Assembly: GCF_026339735.1 (NCBI RefSeq) | Contig: NZ_JAPEQG010000001.1 | Coordinates: 5,642,001-5,706,000, forward strand | Source: Streptomyces sp. NBC_01669 | GTDB taxonomy: Bacteria; Actinomycetota; Actinomycetes; Streptomycetales; Streptomycetaceae | Reading direction: 5' to 3' | DNA: 64,000 bases | Shown: in pieces, positions 36,331-44,636 of the stretch | Layout of the letters: each line of letters begins with the position of its first letter | Numbering within the stretch: position 1 is the stretch's first letter | The notes under the pieces: model-generated | What the model was told of the DNA's origin: nothing | Database searches by the model: none | Seen by the model: only the letters and a program-made list of their open reading frames with translations | Made by a program: the position numbers and the translations under genes

Positions 36331-36637
36331 GTCCGTGCGGCCGTCACCGTCGTGGGGCTGAGGGCCGACGGCTCGCAGCCCCACGACCCGGTGAGGACCG
36401 AGGTCGTCGGGCTCGACGGGGCGTTCTGACAGACCTCACCGTCGACGGCGCGGACGCCGTCCCGATCCGGGTCAAGGAGGTCCTCGTCGACCGCGGACCG
36501 GGACCGCCGCATTCACCACCCCGGACGCCGCGTTCGCCCTCGACATCACCGTCCGGGACCCGGCCACGAAGGCGCTCCGGGCCTGCGAGGTCCTGATCGG
36601 CGGAAAAATTATGCGACATTCGTTCACCGTGAGTTAA
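36331..36637 (+). pseudogene. frameshifted gene remnant
   Basis: Successive frames give protein-like pieces in a consistent order: AAVTVVGLRADGSQPHDPV, then LTVDGADAVPIRVKEVLVDR, then FTTPDAAFALDITVRDPATK and ALRACEVLIGGKIMRHSFTV before a stop at 36635. The pieces share beta-sandwich-like patterning, and at least two frameshifts separate them. It may be the tail of a glycoside-hydrolase-like or Ig-like protein; the family is not recognised. The rest of the 36269-36966 gap, up to the IclR gene, shows nothing convincing. Confidence 0.4.
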
Positions 36638-36966
36638 CGATGGTTCACTTCTGTACACGGAGTGTCGCAATGGAGTCGGCCGACCTGAACGCGCGTAGAT
36701 GTTCCGGATCCCGTCGGCGCCGCGCTGACCGGCGCTTATGCTCCTGCGGCACAGCCACTCCTCCGCGTGCGCCCGGATTCTGGACGAGGTCTTCCGCTGA
36801 GCGGACTGGCTCGCTACTGTCCCCAAAAAGTGAACGCCCCGTGGCAGCGCCGCCGCGGAGCGCAGCCGGTGCCTTGGCCGCCGGCGGCCTCTCCGTGCGT
36901 CGCCGCTGGGACCGGCGACGCAACCTCCGTGAGGGTGCCGCCACTCACCGAAGAGGAGAGGGCGTC

Positions 36967-37608
36967 GTGACCGCGGAGACCTCCCAGACGCTCGACCGGG
37001 GACTACGCGTCCTCAAACTGCTCGCCGACACCGACCACGGGCTGACCGTCACCGAGTTGTCCACCAAACTCGGCGTCAACCGCACCGTCGTCTACCGTCT
37101 GCTGGCCACACTGGAACAACACGCCCTGGTACGCCGCGATCTGGGTGGCCGGGCCAGGGTGGGGCTCGGCGTGCTGCGCCTGGGCCGCCAGGTGCATCCG
37201 CTGGTACGGGAGGCTGCGCTGCCCGCGCTGCGGTCCCTGGCCGAGGACATCGGAGCCACCGCCCACCTGACGCTGGTCGACGGCAGCGATGCGCTGGCGG
37301 TTGCCGTCGTCGAACCGACCTGGACCGACTATCACGTGGCCTACCGGGCCGGCTTCCGTCATCCGCTCGACAAGGGCGCCGCGGGCCGGGCGATCCTGGC
37401 CGCACGGGCGAAGCCGGTGTCCGAGACCGCGTTCACGCTCACCCACGGCGAGCTGGAAGCGGGCGCGAGCGGCGCGGCGGCGGCCCTGATGGGGGTCACG
37501 GGCGTGGAGGGCAGCGTGGGCGTGGTGATGCTGGCGGACGCGGTACCGGAACGGGTCGGACCGCGAGTCGTCGACGCGGCGCGTGAGGTCGCGGACGCGT
37601 TGCGGTAG
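36967..37608 (+). CDS. IclR-family transcriptional regulator
   Basis: 213 residues. The N-terminal winged helix covers about 1-65 (TLDRGLRVLKLLADTDHGLT; VNRTVVYRLLATLEQHALVR) and the IclR effector domain follows (LRSLAEDIGATAHLTLVDGS; FRHPLDKGAAGRAILA). It is slightly short for the family (about 250), because the last helices are compressed. GTG at 36967 follows GAGAGG. It is monocistronic, and its target genes are not evident; neither neighbour is a typical catabolic gene. Confidence 0.88.
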   Translation: MTAETSQTLDRGLRVLKLLADTDHGLTVTELSTKLGVNRTVVYRLLATLEQHALVRRDLGGRARVGLGVLRLGRQVHPLVREAALPALRSLAEDIGATAHLTLVDGSDALAVAVVEPTWTDYHVAYRAGFRHPLDKGAAGRAILAARAKPVSETAFTLTHGELEAGASGAAAALMGVTGVEGSVGVVMLADAVPERVGPRVVDAAREVADALR

Positions 37609-37634
37609 TACCGGGGTCGTCCCGGGGCCGCTTT

Positions 37635-37725
37635 GTCCTCCGTCGCCGGACGGGCTGGATCGTGCTCGGACGGGCTGGGTCCGTGCTCGGGGCGGGCCTG
37701 TCGAACCCGTCCGGAGCCCGAGGAC
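37635..37725 (+). repeat. degenerate Streptomyces GTCCTC...GAGGAC terminator repeat with internal tandem copies
   Basis: The element opens GTCCTC and closes GAGGAC, as does the clean terminator at 63819-63870. Its interior is expanded: CGGACGGGCTGG occurs twice about 22 bases apart, with a degenerate third copy. It lies 27 bases past the IclR stop and 95 bases before the Lon-like protease gene. Confidence 0.6.
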
Positions 37726-37820
37726 GAACCGGTCGGGCCTGCGCACCACCGGCCGGGGGACGGGCCTGCCCCTCCCCGGACCGGCCGGGCGGATGAACCC
37801 GGCCAGGTTAGATTGGGCGG

Positions 37821-38609
37821 GTGCTCACTCGTCTCTCGCGCCCCCGCGCCCTCGCCCTGTGCGCCCTGCCCGTCGTCGCCCTCTTCGGCGTCGCCGCCTT
37901 CGCGCCGCTGCCGTTCACCGTGGCGCAGCCGGGCACGACCGCGAACGTACTCGGGGACGTCCACGGCACGCCCGTGATCAGCATCAAGGGCGCGCCGACC
38001 CGCCCCACCAGAGGCCAGCTGCGGATGACGACCATCATCGCGACGGGGCCGACCGCCGACGTCGGTATCGGCGACGTGATCGACGGCTGGTTCCGGACCG
38101 ACCGGGCGGTCCTGCCCCGCGACTCGGTCTACCCGACCGGCGGCTCCGAGAAGGAGATCGAGAAGCACAACCTCGAGGACATGAAGAAGTCGCAGAACTC
38201 CGCCGTGGACGCGGCCCTGCGGTACCTCGGCAAGGCGCCCGGATCGGTGGACGTGACCCTGCACCTCGCCGATGTGGGCGGGCCCAGTGCCGGTCTCTTC
38301 TTCGCTCTCGGCATCGTCGACAAGCTCGAAGGCAACGGCTCCGGCGGCGATCTCACCGGTGGCCGCACCGTTGCCGGCACGGGCACGATCGAGGCGGACG
38401 GTACGGTCGGCGCGGTCGGCGGCGTATCGCTGAAGACCCAGGCCGCCCGGCGCGACGGTGCCACTGTCTTCCTCGTACCGAAGGCCGAGTGCAAGGCGGC
38501 GGGCGCCGAACTCCCCAAGGGGCTCAAGCTGATCCCGGTCACCACACTGAAGAGCGCGGTGTCCTCGCTCACGGCCCTCGACAAGGGGGCCAAGGTTCCG
38601 AGCTGCTGA
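37821..38609 (+). CDS. YlbL-like secreted Lon-fold (S16) protease lacking the PDZ domain
   Basis: 262 residues. An N-terminal signal anchor (ALALCALPVVALFGVAAFAP) is followed by the YlbL-type linker (FTVAQPGTTANVLG; RDSVYPTGGSEKEIEKHN) and the Lon proteolytic domain. The Ser/Lys dyad is in DVGGPSAGLFFALGIVDKL and GAVGGVSLKTQAARRDGATV. Normal YlbL proteins (about 340 residues) carry a PDZ domain between linker and protease; here the linker runs straight into the catalytic domain (ALRYLGKAPGSVDVTLHLAD). It should work outside the membrane on unknown substrates. GTG start. Confidence 0.85.
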   Translation: MLTRLSRPRALALCALPVVALFGVAAFAPLPFTVAQPGTTANVLGDVHGTPVISIKGAPTRPTRGQLRMTTIIATGPTADVGIGDVIDGWFRTDRAVLPRDSVYPTGGSEKEIEKHNLEDMKKSQNSAVDAALRYLGKAPGSVDVTLHLADVGGPSAGLFFALGIVDKLEGNGSGGDLTGGRTVAGTGTIEADGTVGAVGGVSLKTQAARRDGATVFLVPKAECKAAGAELPKGLKLIPVTTLKSAVSSLTALDKGAKVPSC

Positions 38610-38650
38610 CACAGGGCGAGCCGGGCACGCCCTGGGGCCTCTCGTCCGGA

Positions 38651-39931
38651 TCATGCCGGACGGCCGGCTTCGGCCTTCGCCTCCACACGCTCCTCCGCGG
38701 ACGGCCGGTCGTCCATCGTGCGCCACACCGGGAAGATCATCGGGCTCACCGTCGCCAGCGTGTAGACCGCGCCCAGCGCCAGGAGCGCACCGTCCGCCCC
38801 GATGCTCTCCACCAGCAGCCCCGCCAGCAGCCCGCCCACCGGCATCGCCAGTTCGCAGCCCGCGGTGAGCGCCCCGGATACCCGGCTGCGCAGCTGCTGC
38901 GGTACGCGTTCGTACGTCATCGTCGTCAGGATCGGGTTCAGGACCCCGCCCGCGAGGCCACCCAGCAGCATCGTCACCGCGAGTGGCAGCGTCGTGTCCG
39001 TCAGCGCGGCAACCACGAACCTCGGTCCACCGCACAGCACCACGCACACCGTGAACACCGCGCGCCGCGAGAACCGGTGTCCCACCGCCCCGTACACCAG
39101 CGCGCCCGTCAGCCCGCCTGCCCCGAACAGCGCGGTGAGCAGGCCGAGTTGGGGTGCGCCGCCCAGTTCGCGCTCGGCGTGCACCGGGAGCAGTACGGCG
39201 TTCCAGCCCTGATCGGTGCCGTTCATGAAGAGCACCATCACCACGACGGCCAACAGCAGCCGGTTGGAGAACAAGTAGGCGTATCCCTCGCGCAGTTCGT
39301 GGCTGTACGTGCGCAGTGAGACCGGTGCCGCCGCTTTTCGCGGCTCGGCCGCCCGTACCCCTCGTACGCCTGCCGCGATGAGCAGCGCCGACGCGCCGAA
39401 GGTTGCCGCGTCCAGGAGCAGCACGGTCTCCGCGCCGACGAGCGCGATCAGCACCCCGGCCAGTGCCGCGCCGGTCATCCGGGCGCCGCGCGAGGTGGCG
39501 TCGAAGAGGCTGGCGGCGCGGGTGACCGTGGTCCCGGCATGTTCGGCGAGGTCCGGCAGCAGGACGTAGCGCGCGGTGTTGCCGGGGGTGTGGACGAGTC
39601 CGTTCAGTGCCATCAGGGCGCAGAGCATCCAGAATTCGAGCGCCCCGGCGTAGTGGAGCAGCGGAATGGTGGCGATGGCGAGTGCGCAGACGGTGTCGGA
39701 GGCGACGGAGATCCGGCGCCGTCCGATCCGGTCGATGACGGGCCCGCCGATGACCGCGGAGATGATGATCGGCAGTGTGGCGCAGAAGGCGACGACGCCG
39801 GCCCGGCCGGCGCTGCCCGTGGTCTGCAGGACGAACCACGGAACCCCGATCAGGGTGAGCGAAGTGCCTGCGGTGGATATGCAGTTGGCCGCGAGAAGCG
39901 CGGCGAGCGGCTTTCGGTTCCCCCCGTCCAT
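38651..39931 (-). CDS. MFS transporter
   Basis: 426 residues with about twelve helices: LAALLAANCISTAGTSLTLI, GVPWFVLQTTGSAGRAGVVA, VIGGPVIDRIGRRRISVASD (the loop-2 signature), and GLVHTPGNTARYVLLPDLAE. This resembles the MFS_3/MefA-type group of macrolide-efflux-like proteins. It probably exports an unknown compound. It ends a three-gene unit (ArsR-like regulator, 64-residue protein, transporter) transcribed leftward with 2-13 base spacing, so the regulator and its operator array probably control it. Confidence 0.88.
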   Translation of the reverse strand: MDGGNRKPLAALLAANCISTAGTSLTLIGVPWFVLQTTGSAGRAGVVAFCATLPIIISAVIGGPVIDRIGRRRISVASDTVCALAIATIPLLHYAGALEFWMLCALMALNGLVHTPGNTARYVLLPDLAEHAGTTVTRAASLFDATSRGARMTGAALAGVLIALVGAETVLLLDAATFGASALLIAAGVRGVRAAEPRKAAAPVSLRTYSHELREGYAYLFSNRLLLAVVVMVLFMNGTDQGWNAVLLPVHAERELGGAPQLGLLTALFGAGGLTGALVYGAVGHRFSRRAVFTVCVVLCGGPRFVVAALTDTTLPLAVTMLLGGLAGGVLNPILTTMTYERVPQQLRSRVSGALTAGCELAMPVGGLLAGLLVESIGADGALLALGAVYTLATVSPMIFPVWRTMDDRPSAEERVEAKAEAGRPA

Positions 39932-39933
39932 GG

Positions 39934-40128
39934 CTACGCCGTTCGCGGGGCGTGGGCGTGCCGGGGGCGTCCGTTCGGCAGGATGCGCAGACCCAGCTCG
40001 ACCAGGGTCCAGCCCAGTTGCGCACGCAGACCCGCGCGCGGCGGCCGCGGGGCGCGGAACTCGGAGGCCTGCTGCCGCAGTTCGGCGGAGCGGAGGTGGT
40101 GCAGCGTCAAGTGCGTGTCCGGATGCAT
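39934..40128 (-). CDS. small basic protein between regulator and MFS gene
   Basis: 64 residues: MHPDTHLTLHHLRSAELRQQ ASEFRAPRPPR, then AQLGWTLVELGLRILPNGRP. The first part is amphipathic helix, and the middle has a short hydrophobic stretch (LGWTLVELGLRIL). The pattern of an N-terminal HxxLxxLRxAEL helix and a C-terminal G(W/L)xLVExGLRL helix is common in small Streptomyces genes next to ArsR-like/MFS pairs. The function is unknown. It is coupled to both neighbours by short spacing. Confidence 0.7.
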   Translation of the reverse strand: MHPDTHLTLHHLRSAELRQQASEFRAPRPPRAGLRAQLGWTLVELGLRILPNGRPRHAHAPRTA

Positions 40129-40141
40129 GACGGGATTCCTC

Positions 40142-40750
40142 TCAGTCGGTGGGGCGCGGGAACATGTGCAGATGGGTGCGGACGACGGCCGAGCCCTCGG
40201 TGCCTTCGGGAACCCGGTCCCGGTAGCTGTCGATCAGGTCGTGGATCTTCTCGGCCAGCTCCAGTGAGAGCTCCGGGGTGAGCCGCATCTTGAAGTTGCT
40301 GAGGTCCGAGCTGCGCAGCCACTCATCGGGCCATTCGTGCATGGTGCCGAGCCAGGTGTTGAGCTCCTGGGCGTGCGTGGTGGCGATCTCGTGCAGGACG
40401 ACTCCCATGGCGCCGCGCACCTCCGGGTCGGGGTCGCGGAGGAAGTTCGCGCTGCCGCCGAAGGCAATGCCCATGTGCACGGCCCGCCACCACCGTTCGC
40501 GTCCCTTGCCGAGCGTCGGGTCGTCCTCGACGAAGCCGTACGCGGCCAATTGCCGCAGGTGGTAGCTGGTGGCGCCGCTGGACTCGCCGAGCCGGTCCGC
40601 GAGCCCCGACGCGGTGGCGGGGCCGAACTCCCGGAGGGTGCCCAGCAGGCGGATCCGGAGGGGGTGGGCGAGCGCGCGCAGGGTGCGGGCGTCGACCAGG
40701 TGGATGTTCGGATCGAGCGGCTTCTCGTCGCCGGCTTCGTTCGTTGCCAT
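40142..40750 (-). CDS. ArsR-like winged-helix transcriptional regulator
   Basis: 202 residues. The HTH is at about 22-85: LRALAHPLRIRLLGTLREFG, GLADRLGESSGATSYHLRQL, and the wing ending in YGFVEDD, with RERWWRAVHMG after it. The C-terminal half is an effector or dimerisation domain of mixed helix. It is expected to repress its own leftward operon (64-residue protein and MFS pump) until a ligand releases it. The ATG at 40750 is set by the operator array lying 16-62 bases upstream. No metal-binding Cys motif is visible, so a metal sensor is unlikely. Confidence 0.87.
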   Translation of the reverse strand: MATNEAGDEKPLDPNIHLVDARTLRALAHPLRIRLLGTLREFGPATASGLADRLGESSGATSYHLRQLAAYGFVEDDPTLGKGRERWWRAVHMGIAFGGSANFLRDPDPEVRGAMGVVLHEIATTHAQELNTWLGTMHEWPDEWLRSSDLSNFKMRLTPELSLELAEKIHDLIDSYRDRVPEGTEGSAVVRTHLHMFPRPTD

Positions 40751-40765
40751 GTCTTGAGCGTAGAC

Positions 40766-40812
40766 TTGCAAAGGTCTCTTTGCAACGCTTCTTTGCAACA
40801 TTTTCTTTGTAA
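40766..40812 (-). promoter_or_regulatory. four-copy TTGCAA operator array
   Basis: TTGCAA occurs at 40766, 40780 and 40793, with TTGTAA at 40807, spaced 14, 13 and 14 bases. Each is preceded by a short pyrimidine run. The array lies immediately upstream of the ArsR-like gene in a stretch of unusually low GC. It is the obvious candidate for autoregulatory binding. Confidence 0.65.
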
Positions 40813-40842
40813 CTCCGGGAGGCGTCGGCCCCCGGTTGCCCG

Positions 40843-41844
40843 CTACCCCTTCTTGATGAACCCCTCCGCGATCAGCCAGTCCTTCGCCACCTCGTGCGGG
40901 TCCTCCCCGTCCACATCCACCTTTGCGTTCAGCTGCTGCGCGACCTCGGTCGTCAGCCGCCTGCTGACCGGGTCCAACAGATCGGCGATCTGCGGGTACT
41001 TGTCGAAGGTCGCGGTGTGGATGACGGGCGCGGCGTTGTAGTTGGGGAAGAAGTGCTTGTCGTCCACGAGGACGTCGAGGTTCATCGCCTTGATCCGGCC
41101 GTCCGTGGTGAACACCTCGCCCAGCAGGCAGGAGTTGGACTTCGAGACCTGGGTGTAGATGATCCCGGCGTCCATCTTCCTGATGTTGGAGGCCGGGATC
41201 GACATCCCGTAGGCCTTCTCCATCCCCGGCAGTCCGTCGTCGCGCGAGGCGAACTCGTTCTCCACGCAGATCGTCACCGCCGCCGGGTCCATCTTCGCCA
41301 GCGCGGCGACGTCGGAGAGCGTCCTCAGGTGGTACTCCGCGTTGTTCTTCTTGCTGATGGCCAGCGCGTAGGTGTTGTTGAGGGTGGACTGCGGCAGCCA
41401 GGTCACCCCGTTCTTCCGGTCCTCGTCCCGGACCGCCTCCCACTGCTTCAGCGGGTCGGCGATCGGTTTCGCATGGCCGAGGTACGTGATCCAGGCGGTG
41501 CCCGTGTACTCGTACATCGCGTCGGCGCCGCCCTTGATGATGGCCTCGCGCGCGCTGATCGAACCCGGCAGGTTCGTCCGGTCGAGGACCTCGGCACCGG
41601 CGGCCTTGAACACCAGGCCGATCATCTGGCCGAGGATGATGTTCTCGCTGAAGTTCTTCGAGGTGACGGTCAGCGAGGCACCGTCCAGTGGCTGCCCCCG
41701 GCCGACCGAGCCCGGCACCACGTCGTCGACCATCGGCGAACCGCTCTTCAGCCCGCACCCGGCGAGCGTCACCCAGAGCAGCACCAGGGACCCGAGGAGA
41801 CCGGCCGCCCTGAGCCTCCGTGCCGCTCCCTTCCCCGCGCTCAC
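40843..41844 (-). CDS. glycine betaine/osmoprotectant ABC transporter substrate-binding lipoprotein (OpuCC/ProX type)
   Basis: 333 residues, GTG start. A lipoprotein signal ends in LVLLWVTLAGC, with C as the acylated residue. The mature part has the OpuAC/ProX-like fold: LTVTSKNFSENIILGQMIG, LPGSISAREAIIKGGADAMY EYTG, WLPQSTLNNTYALAISK, and VNEFASRDDGLPG-type later lobes. It binds quaternary amines such as glycine betaine or carnitine outside the membrane. It is the last gene of the leftward operon and overlaps the second permease by four bases (GTGA). Confidence 0.9.
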   Translation of the reverse strand: MSAGKGAARRLRAAGLLGSLVLLWVTLAGCGLKSGSPMVDDVVPGSVGRGQPLDGASLTVTSKNFSENIILGQMIGLVFKAAGAEVLDRTNLPGSISAREAIIKGGADAMYEYTGTAWITYLGHAKPIADPLKQWEAVRDEDRKNGVTWLPQSTLNNTYALAISKKNNAEYHLRTLSDVAALAKMDPAAVTICVENEFASRDDGLPGMEKAYGMSIPASNIRKMDAGIIYTQVSKSNSCLLGEVFTTDGRIKAMNLDVLVDDKHFFPNYNAAPVIHTATFDKYPQIADLLDPVSRRLTTEVAQQLNAKVDVDGEDPHEVAKDWLIAEGFIKKG

Positions 41845-42728
41845 GCCCCCACCTCCAGCCCGCGTGGCGTCAACGCCACCTCGACCAGGGAGGCCAGCCA
41901 GTCCACCAGCAGCGCCAGCACCACCGTCAGCACGGAACCGAGCACCAGTACCGGCATCCGCTGCGTCTGGATGCCCGACGTGATCAGGTCTCCCAGCCCG
42001 CCGCCCCCGACGAACGTCGCCAGCGTCGCCGTCCCGACATTGAGGACCAGCGCCGTCCGTACCCCCGCCAGGATCAGCGGGACGGCGAGCGGCAGTTCGA
42101 CCTTCGTCAGCGTCCCCATCGCCGACATGCCGATGCCGCGCGAGGCCTCGACCAGATTCGGCTCGATCGCCCTGAGACCGGCCACGGTGTTGGAGAACAC
42201 CGGCAGCACGGCGTAGATCACCATGCCGATGATCGCGGTCGACGCGCCGATGCCCAGCCAGATCACCAGCAGTGCCAGCAGGCCGATCGCCGGGGTCGCC
42301 TGGCCGACGTTGGCGAGGACCGTGACCAGCGGGGCGCCCCGGCGCAGCCTGCGCCGGGTCAGTGCGATCCCGAGCGGAATGGCGATGATCAGCACCCAGA
42401 AGGTGGAGATCGCGGTCAGCTTGACGTGCTGCCACCAGCGCAGCTGCACATTGCCGCCGGTCAGCGAGTTCTTCGCGATCGAGTCGAGGTGGACGTTGGT
42501 GATCCACAGATAGGTGAGGGCGAGGACGACCGCCAGGGCGGCCGGCATCAGCACCAGCTTGCGCCAGGTGATCCGGCGCCGCGGCGCGGCGGGCGGCGGC
42601 GCGGGTTCCTCCTCCTCGTCGCGGAAGACGTCCTGGACGTCGTGCTCACCCGGCAGCGGGGACGACGACGGGCGTTCCCCGGGCCCCGGCGGCACCGACC
42701 GGTGGGGATTCATGTCAGGGGGATTCAT
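41841..42728 (-). CDS. OpuC-type ABC transporter permease (second)
   Basis: 295 residues. An unusual Pro/Glu-rich cytoplasmic leader of about 55 residues precedes six membrane helices with the BPD-type signature EASRGIGMSAMGTLTKVELP LAVP, the EAA loop that docks the ATPase. It pairs with the 43974 permease to form the heterodimeric membrane part of an osmoprotectant importer. Start and stop overlap neighbours by four bases each. The leader is longer than in the sister permease and may be cytoplasmic and regulatory. Confidence 0.9.
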   Translation of the reverse strand: MNPPDMNPHRSVPPGPGERPSSSPLPGEHDVQDVFRDEEEEPAPPPAAPRRRITWRKLVLMPAALAVVLALTYLWITNVHLDSIAKNSLTGGNVQLRWWQHVKLTAISTFWVLIIAIPLGIALTRRRLRRGAPLVTVLANVGQATPAIGLLALLVIWLGIGASTAIIGMVIYAVLPVFSNTVAGLRAIEPNLVEASRGIGMSAMGTLTKVELPLAVPLILAGVRTALVLNVGTATLATFVGGGGLGDLITSGIQTQRMPVLVLGSVLTVVLALLVDWLASLVEVALTPRGLEVGA

Positions 42729-43981
42729 GTGCCCGCACCGCCCTCCAGCTCCTGCTCGGTCTGATGGGCGCGCAGCTCCTCCAGATCGTGCTGGTGCTCG
42801 ATGGCGGTGAGCCGGTCGGCCTCCAGGAGCTCATGAACGGAGTTCATCAGGGTCTCCATGTCGACGACCCCGATGAACTCGCCGCGCCGCCCCGTCGCCG
42901 CGACCCGTCCTCCGCTGTCGAGCAGTACGGCCTCCAGTGCGTCGTGCAGTGTGGCGTCCAGGGTCACCGTGTCGTGGACCAGCTGCCCGGCACGCGCCAG
43001 CGAGCCCCGGGCCCGCATCAGGTCGCCGCGCCTCAGCCACTTGTACGGGCGGTTCCTGCGGTCCAGCATCAGGAGCTCGTTGTACGGGCCGCTGCGCAGC
43101 TTGTTGAAGATCGACTGGAGCGGGTCGTCGACCGTCACCGTGGGGAACTCGGCGATCCCCACATCCCGTACCCGGGTCAGATTGAGCCGCTTCAGCGCCG
43201 CGCCCGCGCCGACGAATCCGGAGACGAAATCGTCCGCCGGGTTGGTGAGGATCGCCTCCGGGGTGTCGAACTGCGCGATGTGCGATCGCTCCCGCAGCAC
43301 GGCGATCCGGTCGCCCAGCTTGATCGCCTCGTCGAAGTCGTGGGTGACGAACACGATCGTCTTGTGCAGCTCGTGCTGCAGCCGGATCAGCTCGTCCTGG
43401 AGGTGGTCGCGGGTGATCGGGTCGACGGCGCCGAACGGCTCGTCCATCAGCAGCACCGGCGGGTCGGCAGCCAGCGCCCGCGCCACGCCCACCCGCTGCT
43501 GCTGACCGCCGGACAGCTGCCGCGGATAGCGCCCGTGGAACTCCCTCGGGTCGAGACCGACCAGATCGAGCATCTCCTCGACCCGGTCCTTCACCTTCGA
43601 CTTCGACCAGCCGACCATCTTCGGCACGAGGGCGATGTTCTCGGCGACCGTCATGTGCGGGAACAGCCCGGACGACTGGATCGCGTACCCGACCTTGCGG
43701 CGCAGCTTCACCGGGTCGATGTCGGTGACATCCTCGTCGTTGATCCTGATCCGGCCGGACGTCGGCTCGATCAGCCGGTTGATCATCTTCAGGGTGGTGG
43801 ACTTCCCGCAGCCGGACGGCCCGACGAAGATCACCGTCTCACCGGCCTTGATGTCCATCGAGACGTTGTCCACGGCCGGGTTCGGATTGCCCGGGTAGAG
43901 CTTGGTCAGGTCCTCCAGCTGGATGGTGGCACCGGAGGTGGCGGTGGGCGTCCCGGCTGCCCCGGTGTCGGTCTCAGGCAC
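42725..43981 (-). CDS. OpuC-type ABC transporter ATPase with CBS domains
   Basis: 418 residues. The ATPase has Walker A VGPSGCGKSTTLKMINRLIE (near residue 55), signature LSGGQQQRVGVARALAADP, Walker B VLLMDEPFGAVDP and switch His VTHDFDEAIKLGDRI. From about 275 on, a CBS tandem senses ionic strength (DPLQSIFNKL; ESLRDA-like ALEAVLLDSGGRVAATGRRGE). In OpuA/OpuC systems the CBS pair gates transport in response to osmotic stress. It overlaps the upstream permease by eight bases. Confidence 0.92.
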   Translation of the reverse strand: MPETDTGAAGTPTATSGATIQLEDLTKLYPGNPNPAVDNVSMDIKAGETVIFVGPSGCGKSTTLKMINRLIEPTSGRIRINDEDVTDIDPVKLRRKVGYAIQSSGLFPHMTVAENIALVPKMVGWSKSKVKDRVEEMLDLVGLDPREFHGRYPRQLSGGQQQRVGVARALAADPPVLLMDEPFGAVDPITRDHLQDELIRLQHELHKTIVFVTHDFDEAIKLGDRIAVLRERSHIAQFDTPEAILTNPADDFVSGFVGAGAALKRLNLTRVRDVGIAEFPTVTVDDPLQSIFNKLRSGPYNELLMLDRRNRPYKWLRRGDLMRARGSLARAGQLVHDTVTLDATLHDALEAVLLDSGGRVAATGRRGEFIGVVDMETLMNSVHELLEADRLTAIEHQHDLEELRAHQTEQELEGGAGT

Positions 43982-44621
43982 GGATCCCCCTGGGAATGGT
44001 CAGCCGCCCGAGCAGGACGTACGCGGCGTCGAAGAGCAGAGCGAGGATGACGATGCCGAGCGTGCCTGCGAGCACCTGATTGAGCGCGTTGGCGCTGCCC
44101 AGTGAGGCGATGCCGCGGAAGATCTCGTTGCCGAGTCCGGGGCCGGAGGCGTACGCGGCAATGGCGGCGATCCCCATCAGCATCTGCGTGGAGACGCGGA
44201 TGCCGGTGAGGATCGGCGGCCAGGCGAGCGGCAGCTCGACCCTGCAGAGCCGCGCGATCCGTGACATCCCGATGCCCTTCGCCGCGTCGACGAGGGACGG
44301 ATCGACGCCGCGCAGCCCGACGATGGAGTTGCGGACGATCGGCAGGAGCCCGTACATCGTCAGAGTGATCACGGTGGGCGGGACGCCGAGCCCGACCAGC
44401 GGGATCAGCAGACCGATCGCGGCGAGGGACGGGATGGTGAGGATGGTGGCCGTGGTGGTGATGGCCAGCGAACCGCCCCAGCTGCTGCGATAGGTGACGA
44501 TCCCGATCAGGATGCCGAGCACGGTGGCGATGACCATGCACTGGAACACGGCGCTGACGTGCTGGTACGCGTCGGTGAGCAGCTGCTGGTGCCGATTGCC
44601 CAGATACTCCCAGAAGCTCAC
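43974..44621 (-). CDS. OpuC-type ABC transporter permease (first)
   Basis: 215 residues, GTG start (MSFWEYLGNRHQQLLTDAYQ). Five to six helices carry the EAA loop VDAAKGIGMSRIARLCRVEL PLAWP. It forms a heterodimer with the 41841 permease. It is the first structural gene of the operon (permease, CBS-ATPase, permease, lipoprotein) and lies 15 bases after an AsnC/Lrp regulator gene on the same strand, so the regulator may be co-transcribed with it. Confidence 0.9.
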   Translation of the reverse strand: MSFWEYLGNRHQQLLTDAYQHVSAVFQCMVIATVLGILIGIVTYRSSWGGSLAITTTATILTIPSLAAIGLLIPLVGLGVPPTVITLTMYGLLPIVRNSIVGLRGVDPSLVDAAKGIGMSRIARLCRVELPLAWPPILTGIRVSTQMLMGIAAIAAYASGPGLGNEIFRGIASLGSANALNQVLAGTLGIVILALLFDAAYVLLGRLTIPRGIRA

Positions 44622-44636
44622 GCAGCACTCCTCGGC

